NCBI GenBank assembly: GCA_029959285.1
Contig: JASCOE010000001.1
Span: 124,001-188,000, forward strand
Length of the DNA: 64,000 nt
Source of the DNA: Flavobacteriaceae bacterium PS02337
GTDB lineage: Bacteria; Bacteroidota; Bacteroidia; Flavobacteriales; Flavobacteriaceae
Reading direction: 5' to 3'
Position 1 is the stretch's first letter. Every line of letters starts with the position of its first letter. The notes under the pieces were generated by a model. The model ran no database searches, was not told the origin of the DNA, and saw only the letters and a list, made by a program, of their open reading frames with translations. Shown piece by piece: positions 25,044 through 34,391 of this stretch. A program made the position numbers and the translations under genes.

Positions 25044-26945
25044 ATGAAAAAAGTAGTATTAACAACCTTAATAATGATGAGTTTAAGCGCTATCGGACAG
25101 AATGTAATGTCACCAGAATTGTTATGGAAATTAGGAAGAGTAACACCTCTTGGCATTTCTAAAGATGCAAAAAATGTGGTTTTTAAAGTTTCTACGCCTT
25201 CTGTAGAAGAAAATAAATCGTCTTCAAAATTGTATACAATTCCTGTAACTGGAGGAAATGCTATTGAAATTAAAGACACAAAAGATATTTTAGCTGATAA
25301 AAACATTTCTCCTGACGGAAAATTTATTGTTTATAATGAAGAAGTAAAAATCGATAAAGTTTTAGGAAAAGATTTTTACCCAAAATTGGATAAGTCTGAA
25401 GCTCAAATTTATGATGGATTAGATTATCGTCATTGGGATACTTGGAATGAAGGAAAATTTAATCACGTTTTTTATAAAGAAAATAAAGACGGAGCAAAAG
25501 GAATCGACATCTTAAAAGGTGAAACTTTCGATTCTCCGCAAAAACCTTTTGGCGGTGACGAAGATTATATTTGGTCACCAGACAGCAAAAGCATTTTTTA
25601 TGTGTGCAAGAAAAAAGCCGGAACTGCGTATGCAATTTCGACAAACACAGATATTTATGAGTATAATTTAGAAACTCAAAAGACAGTTAACAAAACAGAA
25701 GGTAATTTAGGCTACGATACGGCTCCGCAATTTTCTCCAACAGGAAATTTAACTTGGTTGCAAATGAAACGCGACGGTTATGAGTCTGATAAAAATGATA
25801 TTATTGTTGAGTTCAAAGGAATGAAACAAAACTTAACGACAAATTGGGACGGAACTGTAGATAATTTTATCTGGAGTAAAGACGGAAAAACAGTATTTTT
25901 TGTAGCTCCAATTGATGGTACAAAACAAATTTTCTCTGTTAATTTTCCAGGTTTAACTAAAATTGCAATCAATGTTCACCAAATAACAAAAGGAGATTTT
26001 GATGTAAATGATTTAGTTGGATTTTCTGGAGATGATCTTATCGTGACGAGAACAGATATGAATCATGCTGGTGAAATTTTCTCTTTTAATTTGAAGAAAA
26101 ACACTTGGAAACAACTTTCAAACGTAAATACAGAAACCTACAAATCTTTAACATTAAGCAAAACTGAAAAACGTTACGTTACTACAACCGACGGCAAAAA
26201 AATGTTGGTTTGGGTAATTCTTCCTCCAAATTTTGATGCTTCAAAAAAATATCCAACTTTGTTATTCTGTCAAGGCGGACCGCAAAGTGCGTTAACACAA
26301 TCGTATTCTTTCCGTTGGAATTTCTCTTTAATGGCGGCAAAAGGTTATGTAGTAGTTGCGCCAAACCGTCGTGGAATGCCAGGTCATGGTGTTGAATGGA
26401 ACGAACAAATCAGTAAAGATTGGGGCGGACAAGTTATGGACGATTATCTTTCTGCAATTGACGATGTTGCTAAAGAAAACTACGTTGATAAATCTCGTTT
26501 AGGATGTGTTGGCGCAAGTTACGGAGGATATTCTGTATTTTATTTAGCTGGAATTCACAAAAACCGTTTTAAAACTTTTATCGCGCATGACGGAGTTTTC
26601 AATACCGTTTCTATGTTAGGAACGACTGAAGAAGTTTTCTTTAACAACTGGGATTTTGGCGGCGCTTATTGGGAAAAAGATAATGCTGTTGCACAAAAAG
26701 CGTATACGACTTTTAACCCTGCAACTTTAGTTCAGAATTGGAACAGACCAATTTTGATTTTCCAAGGTGGAAAAGATTTCCGTGTGCCAATTGGACAAGG
26801 ACAAGAAGCTTTTCAAGCTGCACAATTAAGAGGAATTAAAAGCAGATTTGTTTATTTTCCAGATGAAAATCACTGGGTTTTAAAACCGCAAAATGCTCAA
26901 GTTTGGCAAGGTGAATTCTTTAAATGGTTAGATGAAACTTTGTAA
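25044..26945 (+). CDS. Secreted S9 family peptidase (DPP/acylaminoacyl type)
   Basis: 633 aa from the ATG at 25044 (an in-frame TTG at 25038 is less likely). Signal peptide 1-17 ends A-I-G-Q. A beta-propeller-like region spans about 30-370, with repeated W-S-P-D/S-K-D-G-K blades. The alpha/beta hydrolase domain has Ser492 in G-A-S-Y-G-G-Y, Asp578 in G-G-K-D and His610 in E-N-H-W. It should trim peptides in the periplasm. A terminator follows (26967). Confidence 0.92.
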   Translation: MKKVVLTTLIMMSLSAIGQNVMSPELLWKLGRVTPLGISKDAKNVVFKVSTPSVEENKSSSKLYTIPVTGGNAIEIKDTKDILADKNISPDGKFIVYNEEVKIDKVLGKDFYPKLDKSEAQIYDGLDYRHWDTWNEGKFNHVFYKENKDGAKGIDILKGETFDSPQKPFGGDEDYIWSPDSKSIFYVCKKKAGTAYAISTNTDIYEYNLETQKTVNKTEGNLGYDTAPQFSPTGNLTWLQMKRDGYESDKNDIIVEFKGMKQNLTTNWDGTVDNFIWSKDGKTVFFVAPIDGTKQIFSVNFPGLTKIAINVHQITKGDFDVNDLVGFSGDDLIVTRTDMNHAGEIFSFNLKKNTWKQLSNVNTETYKSLTLSKTEKRYVTTTDGKKMLVWVILPPNFDASKKYPTLLFCQGGPQSALTQSYSFRWNFSLMAAKGYVVVAPNRRGMPGHGVEWNEQISKDWGGQVMDDYLSAIDDVAKENYVDKSRLGCVGASYGGYSVFYLAGIHKNRFKTFIAHDGVFNTVSMLGTTEEVFFNNWDFGGAYWEKDNAVAQKAYTTFNPATLVQNWNRPILIFQGGKDFRVPIGQGQEAFQAAQLRGIKSRFVYFPDENHWVLKPQNAQVWQGEFFKWLDETL

Positions 26946-26966
26946 ATCATAAAAAACATCATTTTA

Positions 26967-27005
26967 CAGCCGTAGATTTTATATAATCTACGGCTGTTTT
27001 TATTT
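26967..27005 (+). terminator. Strong intrinsic terminator after the S9 peptidase gene
   Basis: CAGCCGTAGATT (26967-26978) pairs perfectly with AATCTACGGCTG (26985-26996), loop of 6, followed by TTTTTATTTT. Confidence 0.92.
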
Positions 27006-27120
27006 TCAAACATGACAATTATATAACACTTTACGGAGTTTTACGCTTCGTAAAACAGATTTTTTTAGATAAATTGCAATGTTTTAATAATCCCAAATTT
27101 CCCAAATCTTTCAGTAAAAT

Positions 27121-29553
27121 ATGGAGACTAAAAAAAGTTACACCGCAATCAAAGTTTTATTTAGCTATGTTGCATTATTGGCTTTGGTTGTCACGGTCGG
27201 CTGGTTTCTATATTCTGAAAATGTCGTTTACAACAAACTCGAAGATAAAATTGCTTTAGAAAAAACCAAAATTCTACGAGTAAGTAAATTGTATTCGAAT
27301 GTTTATAAAACAGAAAGTTTGGCAAGACAAACCATTCAAAGTAATTCTGAAAAAGATTTTAAAAATTATTTGATCGAAACAGATTCTCTTCGCAAACGAA
27401 TTGACACTCTAAAACAAGTTGTTACCACAGAATATCAGAAAACACTTTTAGACAGCGTAACTTATTTTTTGGCTGAAAAGACTGAAAACATCAAACAATT
27501 AAAGGAAATTAAAAACAAAGCAGACGACGAAACTTCTGTAAATAATGCTATTGATGAAATTACAAAAATGGAGTTTAATCTAAGAAAATTAGAACTTCAA
27601 GATTTTACCAAAAACCCGAATCAGTTAGGAAGTTATCAGCGAAACGTTTTACAGCGTTATGTTGATTATATGAATTCGAATATTCCAGATGACAGCACCA
27701 ATACGTTAAGCAAAAAAGCTTCGGATTCTATTTTAGCCAATTCTAAAAAGTTGTTGAGTTCGGTAAAAATAAAGGCCGAAAAGAAAAAAGAATCATTAAA
27801 TTTTGAAGAAAATAAATTGCTTCAAAATGAAATTGCGATTTCTGATCAGCTTCGAAAAATACTTCGAATTATCGAAAGAGAAATCATTATCAACTCCATT
27901 AAGAGTAATTCATTAAAAGAAAAATCACTAAAAAGAGTCAACGAAATTGTTACGGCTTCGGCTGTAATTGGTTTATTATTGACTTTGTTTTTCTCTATTT
28001 TAATTGTTAGCGATTACTCGAAATCTCAAGTCTATAAAAAGCAGTTGGAAATTGCGAATTTCAAAACAAAAAATCTGCTAAAAAGTCGTGAACAGTTAAT
28101 TTCGACTGTAAGTCACGATTTAAAAACACCTCTGAGTACGATTGTGGGTTATTCTGAACTTCTTGGGAATTCTGACGTAAATACGAAACAGTCTTACTTC
28201 ATTAAAAACATCAAAAATTCTTCGGAATATATTACGCAGTTAGTTCAAGATTTATTGGATTTTTCGAAAATCGAAGCGGGAAAAATTACGGTAGAAAAAG
28301 TTCCGTTTTTACTTCCGGAAATTATCGAAGATATTGCGAGAAATATTCAAACTGTTTACAAGCACAAAAACATTGATTTGATTATCAATATTGATGATAA
28401 ATTTCAGAAAAGAATTGTTGGCGATCCGTTTAGATTGAAACAGATTTTAACCAACATTATCGGAAATGCATATAAATTTACCGAAGAAGGACATATTAGA
28501 ATTGCCGCTTTCGCGAATAACGACCAGTTTTTTACGATTACAATCCAAGATACCGGAATTGGAATTGAGAAAGAAAATCAGAAATTGGTTTTTGAAGAAT
28601 TTGCACAAGCGAATGAAAACATCGAAAAGAAATATGGCGGAACTGGTTTAGGTTTATCAATTTGCCAAAAAATAATTTCTATTTTGGGCGGGAATTTAAG
28701 TTTAGAAAGTATTTTCGGAAAAGGAAGTACTTTTAAAATTCAATTGCCTTTGCTATTCGACAACAGTCAAAATAATCCTGTCAAAGAAATTAAAACCAAG
28801 ACTGCAAAAAACACTAAAAAGCAAACCTTTATTGTTGTTGATGACGATATTAATTTATTGAATTTGACTAGCGGCGTTTTAAAACAAGAGCAACACCAAG
28901 TTTTATCTTTTAGCAATCCGGCGAAAGCTTTAGAAACAATTCAAACCACACATTTTGATTTTGTAATTACGGATATTCAAATGCCAGAAATTGACGGATT
29001 TCAGTTATTAGAAAAACTTCGTGAACTTCCCGTTTTCAAAAATCAGCCTGTAATTGCGCTGACAGGAAGAACAGATTTAGATCTTTCTGTTTACAAAAAT
29101 GCTGGTTTTACTACGGTTGTAAAGAAACCTTATTCGCCAAAAATTTTACTTGAAACTATTCAGCATATTTTAGATCACGAAGAAGTTCCAGAAACTGAAA
29201 TTGCAGAAACTGAACAAAATGATAATACACAAATCTATTCTTTAGATACTTTAAAAGACTTTTTGGGTCAAGATGAATCTGCTTTAAAAGAAGTTTTAAA
29301 GTCATTTATAGAAAATTCGAAAGATAATCTTGAACTTCTAAAAACGGCTGTTGAGGAAAAAAATCACGAAGAAATAAAATCTATTGCGCATCGTATCGCT
29401 CCAATGTTCAAACAAATTCAGGCGAATGAAATTGGCGAACTTCTTAAAGATTTAGAAAAACAAGATTTAAACACGATTGATATAAAAAGTACTTTCGCGG
29501 ATTTAAAAGAAAAAATGAAAGTTCTTTTTGATGAATTAAAACAAGAAATTTAA
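27121..29553 (+). CDS. Hybrid sensor histidine kinase with REC and Hpt domains
   Basis: 810 aa. Two membrane helices (about 12-35 and 280-300) bracket a helical periplasmic sensor. The kinase follows: S-H-D-L-K-T-P with phospho-His332, an ATPase domain ending G-T-G-L-G-L-S-I-C, then a receiver with V-V-D-D-D and phospho-Asp618 (T-D-I-Q-M-P). A C-terminal Hpt domain has His757 in A-H-R-I-A-P-M-F. It is a self-contained phosphorelay, probably passing phosphate to the convergent NtrC-type regulator whose gene ends 9 bp away. Signal unknown. Confidence 0.94.
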   Translation: METKKSYTAIKVLFSYVALLALVVTVGWFLYSENVVYNKLEDKIALEKTKILRVSKLYSNVYKTESLARQTIQSNSEKDFKNYLIETDSLRKRIDTLKQVVTTEYQKTLLDSVTYFLAEKTENIKQLKEIKNKADDETSVNNAIDEITKMEFNLRKLELQDFTKNPNQLGSYQRNVLQRYVDYMNSNIPDDSTNTLSKKASDSILANSKKLLSSVKIKAEKKKESLNFEENKLLQNEIAISDQLRKILRIIEREIIINSIKSNSLKEKSLKRVNEIVTASAVIGLLLTLFFSILIVSDYSKSQVYKKQLEIANFKTKNLLKSREQLISTVSHDLKTPLSTIVGYSELLGNSDVNTKQSYFIKNIKNSSEYITQLVQDLLDFSKIEAGKITVEKVPFLLPEIIEDIARNIQTVYKHKNIDLIINIDDKFQKRIVGDPFRLKQILTNIIGNAYKFTEEGHIRIAAFANNDQFFTITIQDTGIGIEKENQKLVFEEFAQANENIEKKYGGTGLGLSICQKIISILGGNLSLESIFGKGSTFKIQLPLLFDNSQNNPVKEIKTKTAKNTKKQTFIVVDDDINLLNLTSGVLKQEQHQVLSFSNPAKALETIQTTHFDFVITDIQMPEIDGFQLLEKLRELPVFKNQPVIALTGRTDLDLSVYKNAGFTTVVKKPYSPKILLETIQHILDHEEVPETEIAETEQNDNTQIYSLDTLKDFLGQDESALKEVLKSFIENSKDNLELLKTAVEEKNHEEIKSIAHRIAPMFKQIQANEIGELLKDLEKQDLNTIDIKSTFADLKEKMKVLFDELKQEI

Positions 29554-29562
29554 AACAATACT

Positions 29563-30915
29563 TTATTCAATATTGTATTGTTTCAATTTATTGTAAAGTG
29601 TTTTTCTTGTGATTTTTAAAAGTTTAGCTGCTTCAGATTTATTATTCTGCGCTTTTGATAAAGCATAAATAATAGCTTCTTTTTCGTTTTCAGATAAAGA
29701 TAAACCTCCACTTGCTGCAGATTGTTTTTGAATTTGAAAAAACTCTGCGGGAAGCACATCTTTTTCGATAAAATCGCCACGTGTCAAAAGTGTGGCACGT
29801 TTTACGCAATTTTGCAATTCACGTAAATTTCCAGGCCAATTGTAATTTTGAAAAATAGAAACTACTTCTGGTGAAAATCCGATAACATCTTTATTTAATT
29901 GCTGATTCGCTTTTTCTAAGAAATAATCTGCAAAAAGCATTAAATCTTCGTCACGATCTTTTAAAGATGGAGATTCAATCGAGAATTCGTTAATTCTATG
30001 GTATAAATCTTCTCTAAAATCGCCGTTTTTTACTGCTTCGCGCAAATCTTCGTTTGTAGCCGTAATAATGCGTATATCGACGTTTATTTCTTTATTGCTT
30101 CCAACAGGTTTAATTTTTCTTTCTTGAAGTGCTCTCAATAACTGAATTTGATTTTCGTATGAAAGATTTCCAATTTCATCTAAAAATATAGTTCCGCCAT
30201 TTGCAGCTTCAAAATAACCCATCTTGTCGCTAATTGCTCCGGTAAAAGATCCTTTTAAATGTCCGAAGAATTCGCTTGCTGCTAATTCTTTCGGAATCGC
30301 TCCGCAATCAACAGCTATAAAATTATTGTTTTTTCTCTGACTTTGCTGATGAATGCTTTTAGCTATAATTTCCTTTCCAGTTCCGCTTTCACCAATAATC
30401 AAAACCGACATATCGGTCGGACTTACCAATTGAATGTGATCTAAAAGTTTTTTTGAAGCAACTGAGATTCCTTTTACAAATTCATTTTCTGTAGTAACTG
30501 TTTTTTTAACCGCCTTTTTTTCTTTAACTGGAGTTTCAGTTTCTTCTTCTAATTCATGAGATTTTAAAGCATTTGTAATGACAAGCAAAACCTCATCTGG
30601 ATTAAATGGTTTCGAGATATAATCTGCCGCGCCATTTTTAATTGCCTTTACAGCAGTATTAACATCAGAATAACCTGTCATTAAAATAACTGGTATTTCT
30701 GGGTAAGCATTTTTAAATTCCGACATTAAACCAATACCGTCAAAATCTGGCAAACGAAGATCAGTTAAAATCAAATCAAAAGATTCGTTTTTAATGGCTG
30801 TACGTGCTTCTGCAGCAGAGAAAGCAATCGTCACATCGAACGTTTTTTTTATTAGAAATTTTTCTAATAATTTACAAAACGCGATGTCATCTTCTATCAA
30901 TAATATCTTCGGCAT
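29563..30915 (-). CDS. NtrC-type sigma-54-dependent response regulator
   Basis: 450 aa. The receiver has E-D-D and phospho-Asp52 (T-D-L-R-L-P). The AAA+ domain has Walker A G-E-S-G-T-G-K at 175-181, the sigma-54 contact loop G-S-F-T-G-A at 222-227 (Ser for the usual Ala) and D-E-I-G. A Fis-type HTH lies at about 424-446. It activates sigma-54 promoters when phosphorylated. It is convergent with the hybrid kinase gene and followed on the other side by the PepSY-like cluster, its possible target. Confidence 0.94.
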   Translation of the reverse strand: MPKILLIEDDIAFCKLLEKFLIKKTFDVTIAFSAAEARTAIKNESFDLILTDLRLPDFDGIGLMSEFKNAYPEIPVILMTGYSDVNTAVKAIKNGAADYISKPFNPDEVLLVITNALKSHELEEETETPVKEKKAVKKTVTTENEFVKGISVASKKLLDHIQLVSPTDMSVLIIGESGTGKEIIAKSIHQQSQRKNNNFIAVDCGAIPKELAASEFFGHLKGSFTGAISDKMGYFEAANGGTIFLDEIGNLSYENQIQLLRALQERKIKPVGSNKEINVDIRIITATNEDLREAVKNGDFREDLYHRINEFSIESPSLKDRDEDLMLFADYFLEKANQQLNKDVIGFSPEVVSIFQNYNWPGNLRELQNCVKRATLLTRGDFIEKDVLPAEFFQIQKQSAASGGLSLSENEKEAIIYALSKAQNNKSEAAKLLKITRKTLYNKLKQYNIE

Positions 30916-30978
30916 TTGAGTTTAGGGAGTTTTTTGCTAAAATAAGACTATTAAAATTGTATTTTCACAAAATTATGC

Positions 30979-31011
30979 AAAAAAAAAGAGATTGCACGAC
31001 GCAATCTCTTT
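30979..31011 (-). terminator. Terminator of the PepSY-like operon
   Basis: AAAGAGATTGC (30985-30995) pairs with GCAATCTCTTT (31001-31011) across a 5-nt loop. An A-run at 30979-30987 gives a T-tail in the minus direction, after the last of five co-directional genes. Confidence 0.88.
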
Positions 31012-31043
31012 TTCACCAAAAACATAAATCTAAATTCACCTAA

Positions 31044-31340
31044 TTATATTTTCAACCAGTTACCATTGACATCTGAATACACAGTAGCCTTTTGGTCTCC
31101 AACTGATATTTCTAGTTTGTATTCTTTCTTTTCGTTTACAAATGCTTTGTCCAGTTTTGCACCTGGATAAGCGGTCTGCAAAGCCGTTTTAACAGCTGCA
31201 GGCACAGCATCTGCAGTAACTTCTGTATATTCTGACTGAACATTTACAGTTGTTTTAATGTCTTTTGAAACTGGCAATTCATTTGCTTGAATTGACATCG
31301 CTCCAAAAAGAACTACTGCTGATAAGATTAACTTTTTCAT
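31044..31340 (-). CDS. PepSY-like secreted protein, paralogue 5
   Basis: 98 aa with a signal peptide (about 1-19). The domain shows V-P-A-A-V-K-T-A-L, A-Y-P-G-A-K-L, E-K-K-E-Y-K-L-E-I and a C-terminal V-Y-S-D-V-N-G-N-W, the PepSY-like/DUF2874 repeat (helix then paired strands). It is periplasmic or secreted; members may bind or inhibit proteases or sense envelope state, but that is not shown. Last of five tandem paralogues, 18 bp after the previous one. Confidence 0.85.
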   Translation of the reverse strand: MKKLILSAVVLFGAMSIQANELPVSKDIKTTVNVQSEYTEVTADAVPAAVKTALQTAYPGAKLDKAFVNEKKEYKLEISVGDQKATVYSDVNGNWLKI

Positions 31341-31358
31341 AATGCTGATTTTTAATAA

Positions 31359-31652
31359 TTATTTCTTGATGATGTTACCAGAAGCATCTGTAAAAATGGT
31401 GTACTTCTTGTCTCCACTTGAAATCTCAAGTTTATACTCATTTTTCTCGTTTTTATAGGCTTTCTCAAGCTTAGTATTCGGAAAAGATTTTTCAATTGTA
31501 GACTTCACCTCTGCTGGAACAGCACTTAATGCTACTTCAGTAAATTCATCTTGAACAATTACCGATTGTGTGATCGAAATCGCTGGAAGAATTGCGGCAT
31601 TAACCGATAAACTTCCTAAAACAATCGCTGCTGATAAAACTAACTTTTTCAT
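31359..31652 (-). CDS. PepSY-like secreted protein, paralogue 4
   Basis: 97 aa, signal peptide about 1-19, then V-P-A-E-V-K-S-T-I, S-F-P-N-T-K-L, E-K-N-E-Y-K-L-E-I and F-T-D-A-S-G-N-I-I-K-K. The C-terminal A-S-G-N-I-K pattern is shared with paralogue 3, which suggests a close duplication. Gaps of 18 and 17 bp to its neighbours indicate one message. Confidence 0.85.
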   Translation of the reverse strand: MKKLVLSAAIVLGSLSVNAAILPAISITQSVIVQDEFTEVALSAVPAEVKSTIEKSFPNTKLEKAYKNEKNEYKLEISSGDKKYTIFTDASGNIIKK

Positions 31653-31669
31653 AATATTTTGGTTTTAAA

Positions 31670-31960
31670 TTATTTTTTCAGAATATTACCAGAAGCATCT
31701 GTATAAACAGTCGATTTTTCACCTCGAACAGTTATATCAATTTTATACTCCTTTTTTTCATTTACCCATGCTTTTTCAAGCACTACACCAGGATAAGCGT
31801 CATCAAGACCTTTTTTTACTGCTGCTGGAACTCCATCCACTTCTTTATATCCATCCTGATCATTTACTGTTTGAACCATTAAATTGGTTACAACAGGGGT
31901 TTCTGCGTGCATCGACAAACTGCCTAAAACAATTGCTGCCGATAAGATTAACTTTTTCAT
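31670..31960 (-). CDS. PepSY-like secreted protein, paralogue 3
   Basis: 96 aa, signal peptide about 1-19. The domain has V-P-A-A-V-K-K-G-L, A-Y-P-G-V-V-L, E-K-K-E-Y-K-I-D-I and V-Y-T-D-A-S-G-N-I-L-K-K. It is slightly more divergent at the start of the mature part than paralogues 1 and 2. Confidence 0.85.
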   Translation of the reverse strand: MKKLILSAAIVLGSLSMHAETPVVTNLMVQTVNDQDGYKEVDGVPAAVKKGLDDAYPGVVLEKAWVNEKKEYKIDITVRGEKSTVYTDASGNILKK

Positions 31961-31987
31961 AGTAATAGTTTTTAAGGGTTAGACCTT

Positions 31988-32284
31988 TTATTTTTTAATC
32001 CAAGTTCCGTCTGCGTTAGCAAAAAGATTTCCTGTTTTATCTCCAACAGTTACTTCAAGCTTATATTCAGATTTTGTATTTTTAAATGCTTTAGTAAGCA
32101 CAGCGTCTGGATATGCTTTTTTAAGCGCATCTGTTACTGCTGCTGGAACTTCTTCCAATTTAATTTCTGTGTAATCATCTTGGATAGAAATTGTTTTTAC
32201 GATTGTATTTGAAATTGGTGAAGTTGAAGCAAATGATGTTAAACTTCCCAAAACTATTGCGGCTGATAAAAATAAATTTTTCAT
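31988..32284 (-). CDS. PepSY-like secreted protein, paralogue 2
   Basis: 98 aa. The signal peptide and the ends of the protein are nearly identical to paralogue 1 (same start M-K-N-L-F-L-S-A-A-I and same end F-A-N-A-D-G-T-W-I-K-K), so this pair is the youngest duplication in the array. Core motifs V-P-A-A-V-T-D-A-L, A-Y-P-D-A-V-L and E-Y-K-L-E-V are present. Confidence 0.86.
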   Translation of the reverse strand: MKNLFLSAAIVLGSLTSFASTSPISNTIVKTISIQDDYTEIKLEEVPAAVTDALKKAYPDAVLTKAFKNTKSEYKLEVTVGDKTGNLFANADGTWIKK

Positions 32285-32331
32285 AGTGTGTATATTTAAA
32301 TGAGTTAATTAATTAGTAAAGTGGTTTTGGA

Positions 32332-32628
32332 TTATTTTTTAATCCAAGTTCCGTCTGCATTAGCGAAAAGATTTCCAACTTTGTCACCAACAGTAACGTC
32401 TAGTTTGTACTCTGCTTTTTCGTTTTTATATGCTTTAGTAATTACTGCCTCTGGATAAGCTTTTTTCAAAGACTCACTAATAGCTGCTGGTAATTCTTCT
32501 AATTTGATTTCAGTATATTCGTCTTCAATAGAAATCGTTTTTACGATTGTATTATTTACTTGTGTAGTTGAAGCGAATGAAGTTAAACTTCCTAAAACAA
32601 TTGCGGCTGATAAAAATAGATTTTTCAT
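32332..32628 (-). CDS. PepSY-like secreted protein, paralogue 1 (first of operon)
   Basis: 98 aa, signal peptide about 1-19, core L-P-A-A-I-S-E-S-L, A-Y-P-E-A-V-I, E-Y-K-L-D-V. It is the promoter-proximal gene of the five. Upstream, at 150-195 bp, lie three GTGTAA repeats (32776-32823) in helical phase, which could be activator sites for the neighbouring NtrC-type regulator. Confidence 0.86.
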   Translation of the reverse strand: MKNLFLSAAIVLGSLTSFASTTQVNNTIVKTISIEDEYTEIKLEELPAAISESLKKAYPEAVITKAYKNEKAEYKLDVTVGDKVGNLFANADGTWIKK

Positions 32629-32773
32629 AACGTGTATATTTAAATTAATAGTTGTTTACGCTTTAGGTAATGAAATTATTATGCCGTAAAAGAAAAGAAC
32701 TATGCCAAACGCTATAAAGTCTTGTTTTTAAAGGGTTTTCAGCAATATGCCAAAAATTGAGAAAATCTAAAAA
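32629..32773. other. Leader/promoter region of the PepSY-like operon
   Basis: No gene. On the minus strand TGGCAT followed by a TTTTC at the right distance (32693-32708) is a poor version of a sigma-54 -24/-12 site, lacking the GC at -12. No better promoter of the TTG/TAnnTTTG type is evident. Confidence 0.3.
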
Positions 32774-32823
32774 GTGTGTAAATGAGAAAAAAGGTGTGTA
32801 ATAAGTAAACACTTTAAGTGTAA
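32774..32823. promoter_or_regulatory. Phased GTGTAA repeats upstream of the PepSY-like operon
   Basis: GTGTAA occurs at 32776-32781, 32796-32801 and 32818-32823, spaced 20 and 22 bp (two helical turns). The first two sit in longer GTGTGTAA copies and the third ends a palindrome ACACTT-T-AAGTGT. Position 150-195 bp before the first gene suits an upstream activating sequence. The regulator is inferred. Confidence 0.45.
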
Positions 32824-32908
32824 CCTTAAGAAAATTTCTAGTCGAAAGTTTCAGGTTTGGGGTTTCAAGTTGAATCTAAAGAACGTATTCAAAACTTATA
32901 CAAAAGAA

Positions 32909-32935
32909 AAAGGCTGTCAAAAATTGACAGCCTTT
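32909..32935 (-). terminator. Terminator after accC
   Basis: AAAGGCTGTCAA (32909-32920) pairs with TTGACAGCCTTT (32924-32935), loop AAA. The A-rich left flank provides the T-tail in the minus direction, 5 bp beyond the accC stop. Confidence 0.88.
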
Positions 32936-32939
32936 ATAA

Positions 32940-34286
32940 TTATTCTGGATTATTCATTTTAAATGTATCCATAAATGCAGTTGTATAATCACCTGCAATA
33001 TATTTTGGATCATCCATTAATTGTCTGTGGAAAGGTATTGTAGTTTTCACACCTTCGATCACGAATTCATCCAAAGCTCTACGCATTTTGCTGATCGCTT
33101 CTTCACGAGATTGTGCAGTTGTAATTAACTTAGCAATCATAGAATCGTAATTTGGTGGAATGCTATAACCTGAATATACGTGAGTATCTAAACGAACTCC
33201 GTGTCCTCCTGGCATATGAAGCGTAGTAATTTTTCCTGGTGAAGGGCGAAAATCATTATAAGGATCTTCAGCATTAATACGGCATTCGATAGCGTGTAAT
33301 TCAGGAAGGTAGTTTTTACCAGAAATCGGAATTCCAGCGGCAACCATAATTTGCTCACGAATCAAATCATAATCAATAACTTGTTCTGTAATTGGGTGCT
33401 CTACTTGAATACGAGTATTCATTTCCATGAAATAGAAATTTCTGTGTTTGTCCACAAGAAATTCTACAGTTCCAGCTCCTTCATATTTAATGAATTCAGC
33501 AGCTTTTACAGCAGCTTCTCCCATTCTTGTACGAAGTTCGTCTGTCATGAAAGGTGAAGGTGTTTCTTCAGTCAATTTTTGGTGACGACGCTGTACAGAG
33601 CAATCTCTTTCAGAAAGGTGACACGCTTTTCCGTAAGCATCTCCAACAACTTGAATTTCGATATGACGTGGTTCTTCAATAAGTTTCTCCATGTACATTC
33701 CGTCATTCCCAAACGCTGCAGCAGCTTCCTGACGTGCACTTTCCCAAGCTTTCAAAAGCTCATCTTCTTTCCAGATTGCACGCATTCCTTTTCCACCACC
33801 ACCAGCTGTAGCTTTCATCATAACTGGATAACCAATTTCTTTAGCTGTTTTTTGTGCATGCTCATAAGAATCTAATAATCCGTCTGAACCTGGCACACAA
33901 GGAACTCCTGCCGCTTTCATTGTTGCTTTTGCAGAAGCTTTATCACCCATTCTGTCAATCATTTCTGGAGCAGCACCGATAAATTTGATTCCGTGCTCTT
34001 GACAGATTTTTGAGAATTTAGCATTCTCAGAAAGAAATCCATAACCTGGGTGAATTGCGTCTGCATTTGTAATTTCTGCAGCAGCAATAATATTTGACAT
34101 TTTCAAATACGATAAGTTACTCGGAGGAGGGCCAATACAAACCGCTTCATCAGCAAATTTAACGTGTAAACTTTCTGCGTCGGCTGTAGAGTAAACTGCA
34201 ACAGTTTTGATTCCCATTTCCTTACATGTACGAATTACACGTAGTGCAATTTCTCCTCTATTCGCAATTAATATTTTTTTAAACAT
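32940..34286 (-). CDS. accC: Acetyl-CoA carboxylase, biotin carboxylase subunit
   Basis: 448 aa, the usual AccC length. N-terminal [14 protein letters not shown]-grasp glycine loop [20 protein letters not shown] and M-N-T-R-I-Q-V-E-H are all present. It carboxylates the biotin on AccB using ATP and bicarbonate, the first step of fatty acid synthesis. Followed by a terminator; accB lies 105 bp upstream in the same direction. Confidence 0.97.
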   Translation of the reverse strand: MFKKILIANRGEIALRVIRTCKEMGIKTVAVYSTADAESLHVKFADEAVCIGPPPSNLSYLKMSNIIAAAEITNADAIHPGYGFLSENAKFSKICQEHGIKFIGAAPEMIDRMGDKASAKATMKAAGVPCVPGSDGLLDSYEHAQKTAKEIGYPVMMKATAGGGGKGMRAIWKEDELLKAWESARQEAAAAFGNDGMYMEKLIEEPRHIEIQVVGDAYGKACHLSERDCSVQRRHQKLTEETPSPFMTDELRTRMGEAAVKAAEFIKYEGAGTVEFLVDKHRNFYFMEMNTRIQVEHPITEQVIDYDLIREQIMVAAGIPISGKNYLPELHAIECRINAEDPYNDFRPSPGKITTLHMPGGHGVRLDTHVYSGYSIPPNYDSMIAKLITTAQSREEAISKMRRALDEFVIEGVKTTIPFHRQLMDDPKYIAGDYTTAFMDTFKMNNPE

Positions 34287-34391
34287 CTTATTTTAATTAG
34301 ATAATTAGACAATTTGAGAATTAGATAATTTTAGATGATCAATAAAAATCGCTTATAAATCAACCTAAAATCTAAAATCTAAAATCTAAAT

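Noticed and set aside
32693-32708. Sigma-54 -24/-12 promoter before the PepSY-like operon
   Set aside because: TGGCAT matches the -24 element but the -12 element lacks its GC; kept only as a weak possibility.
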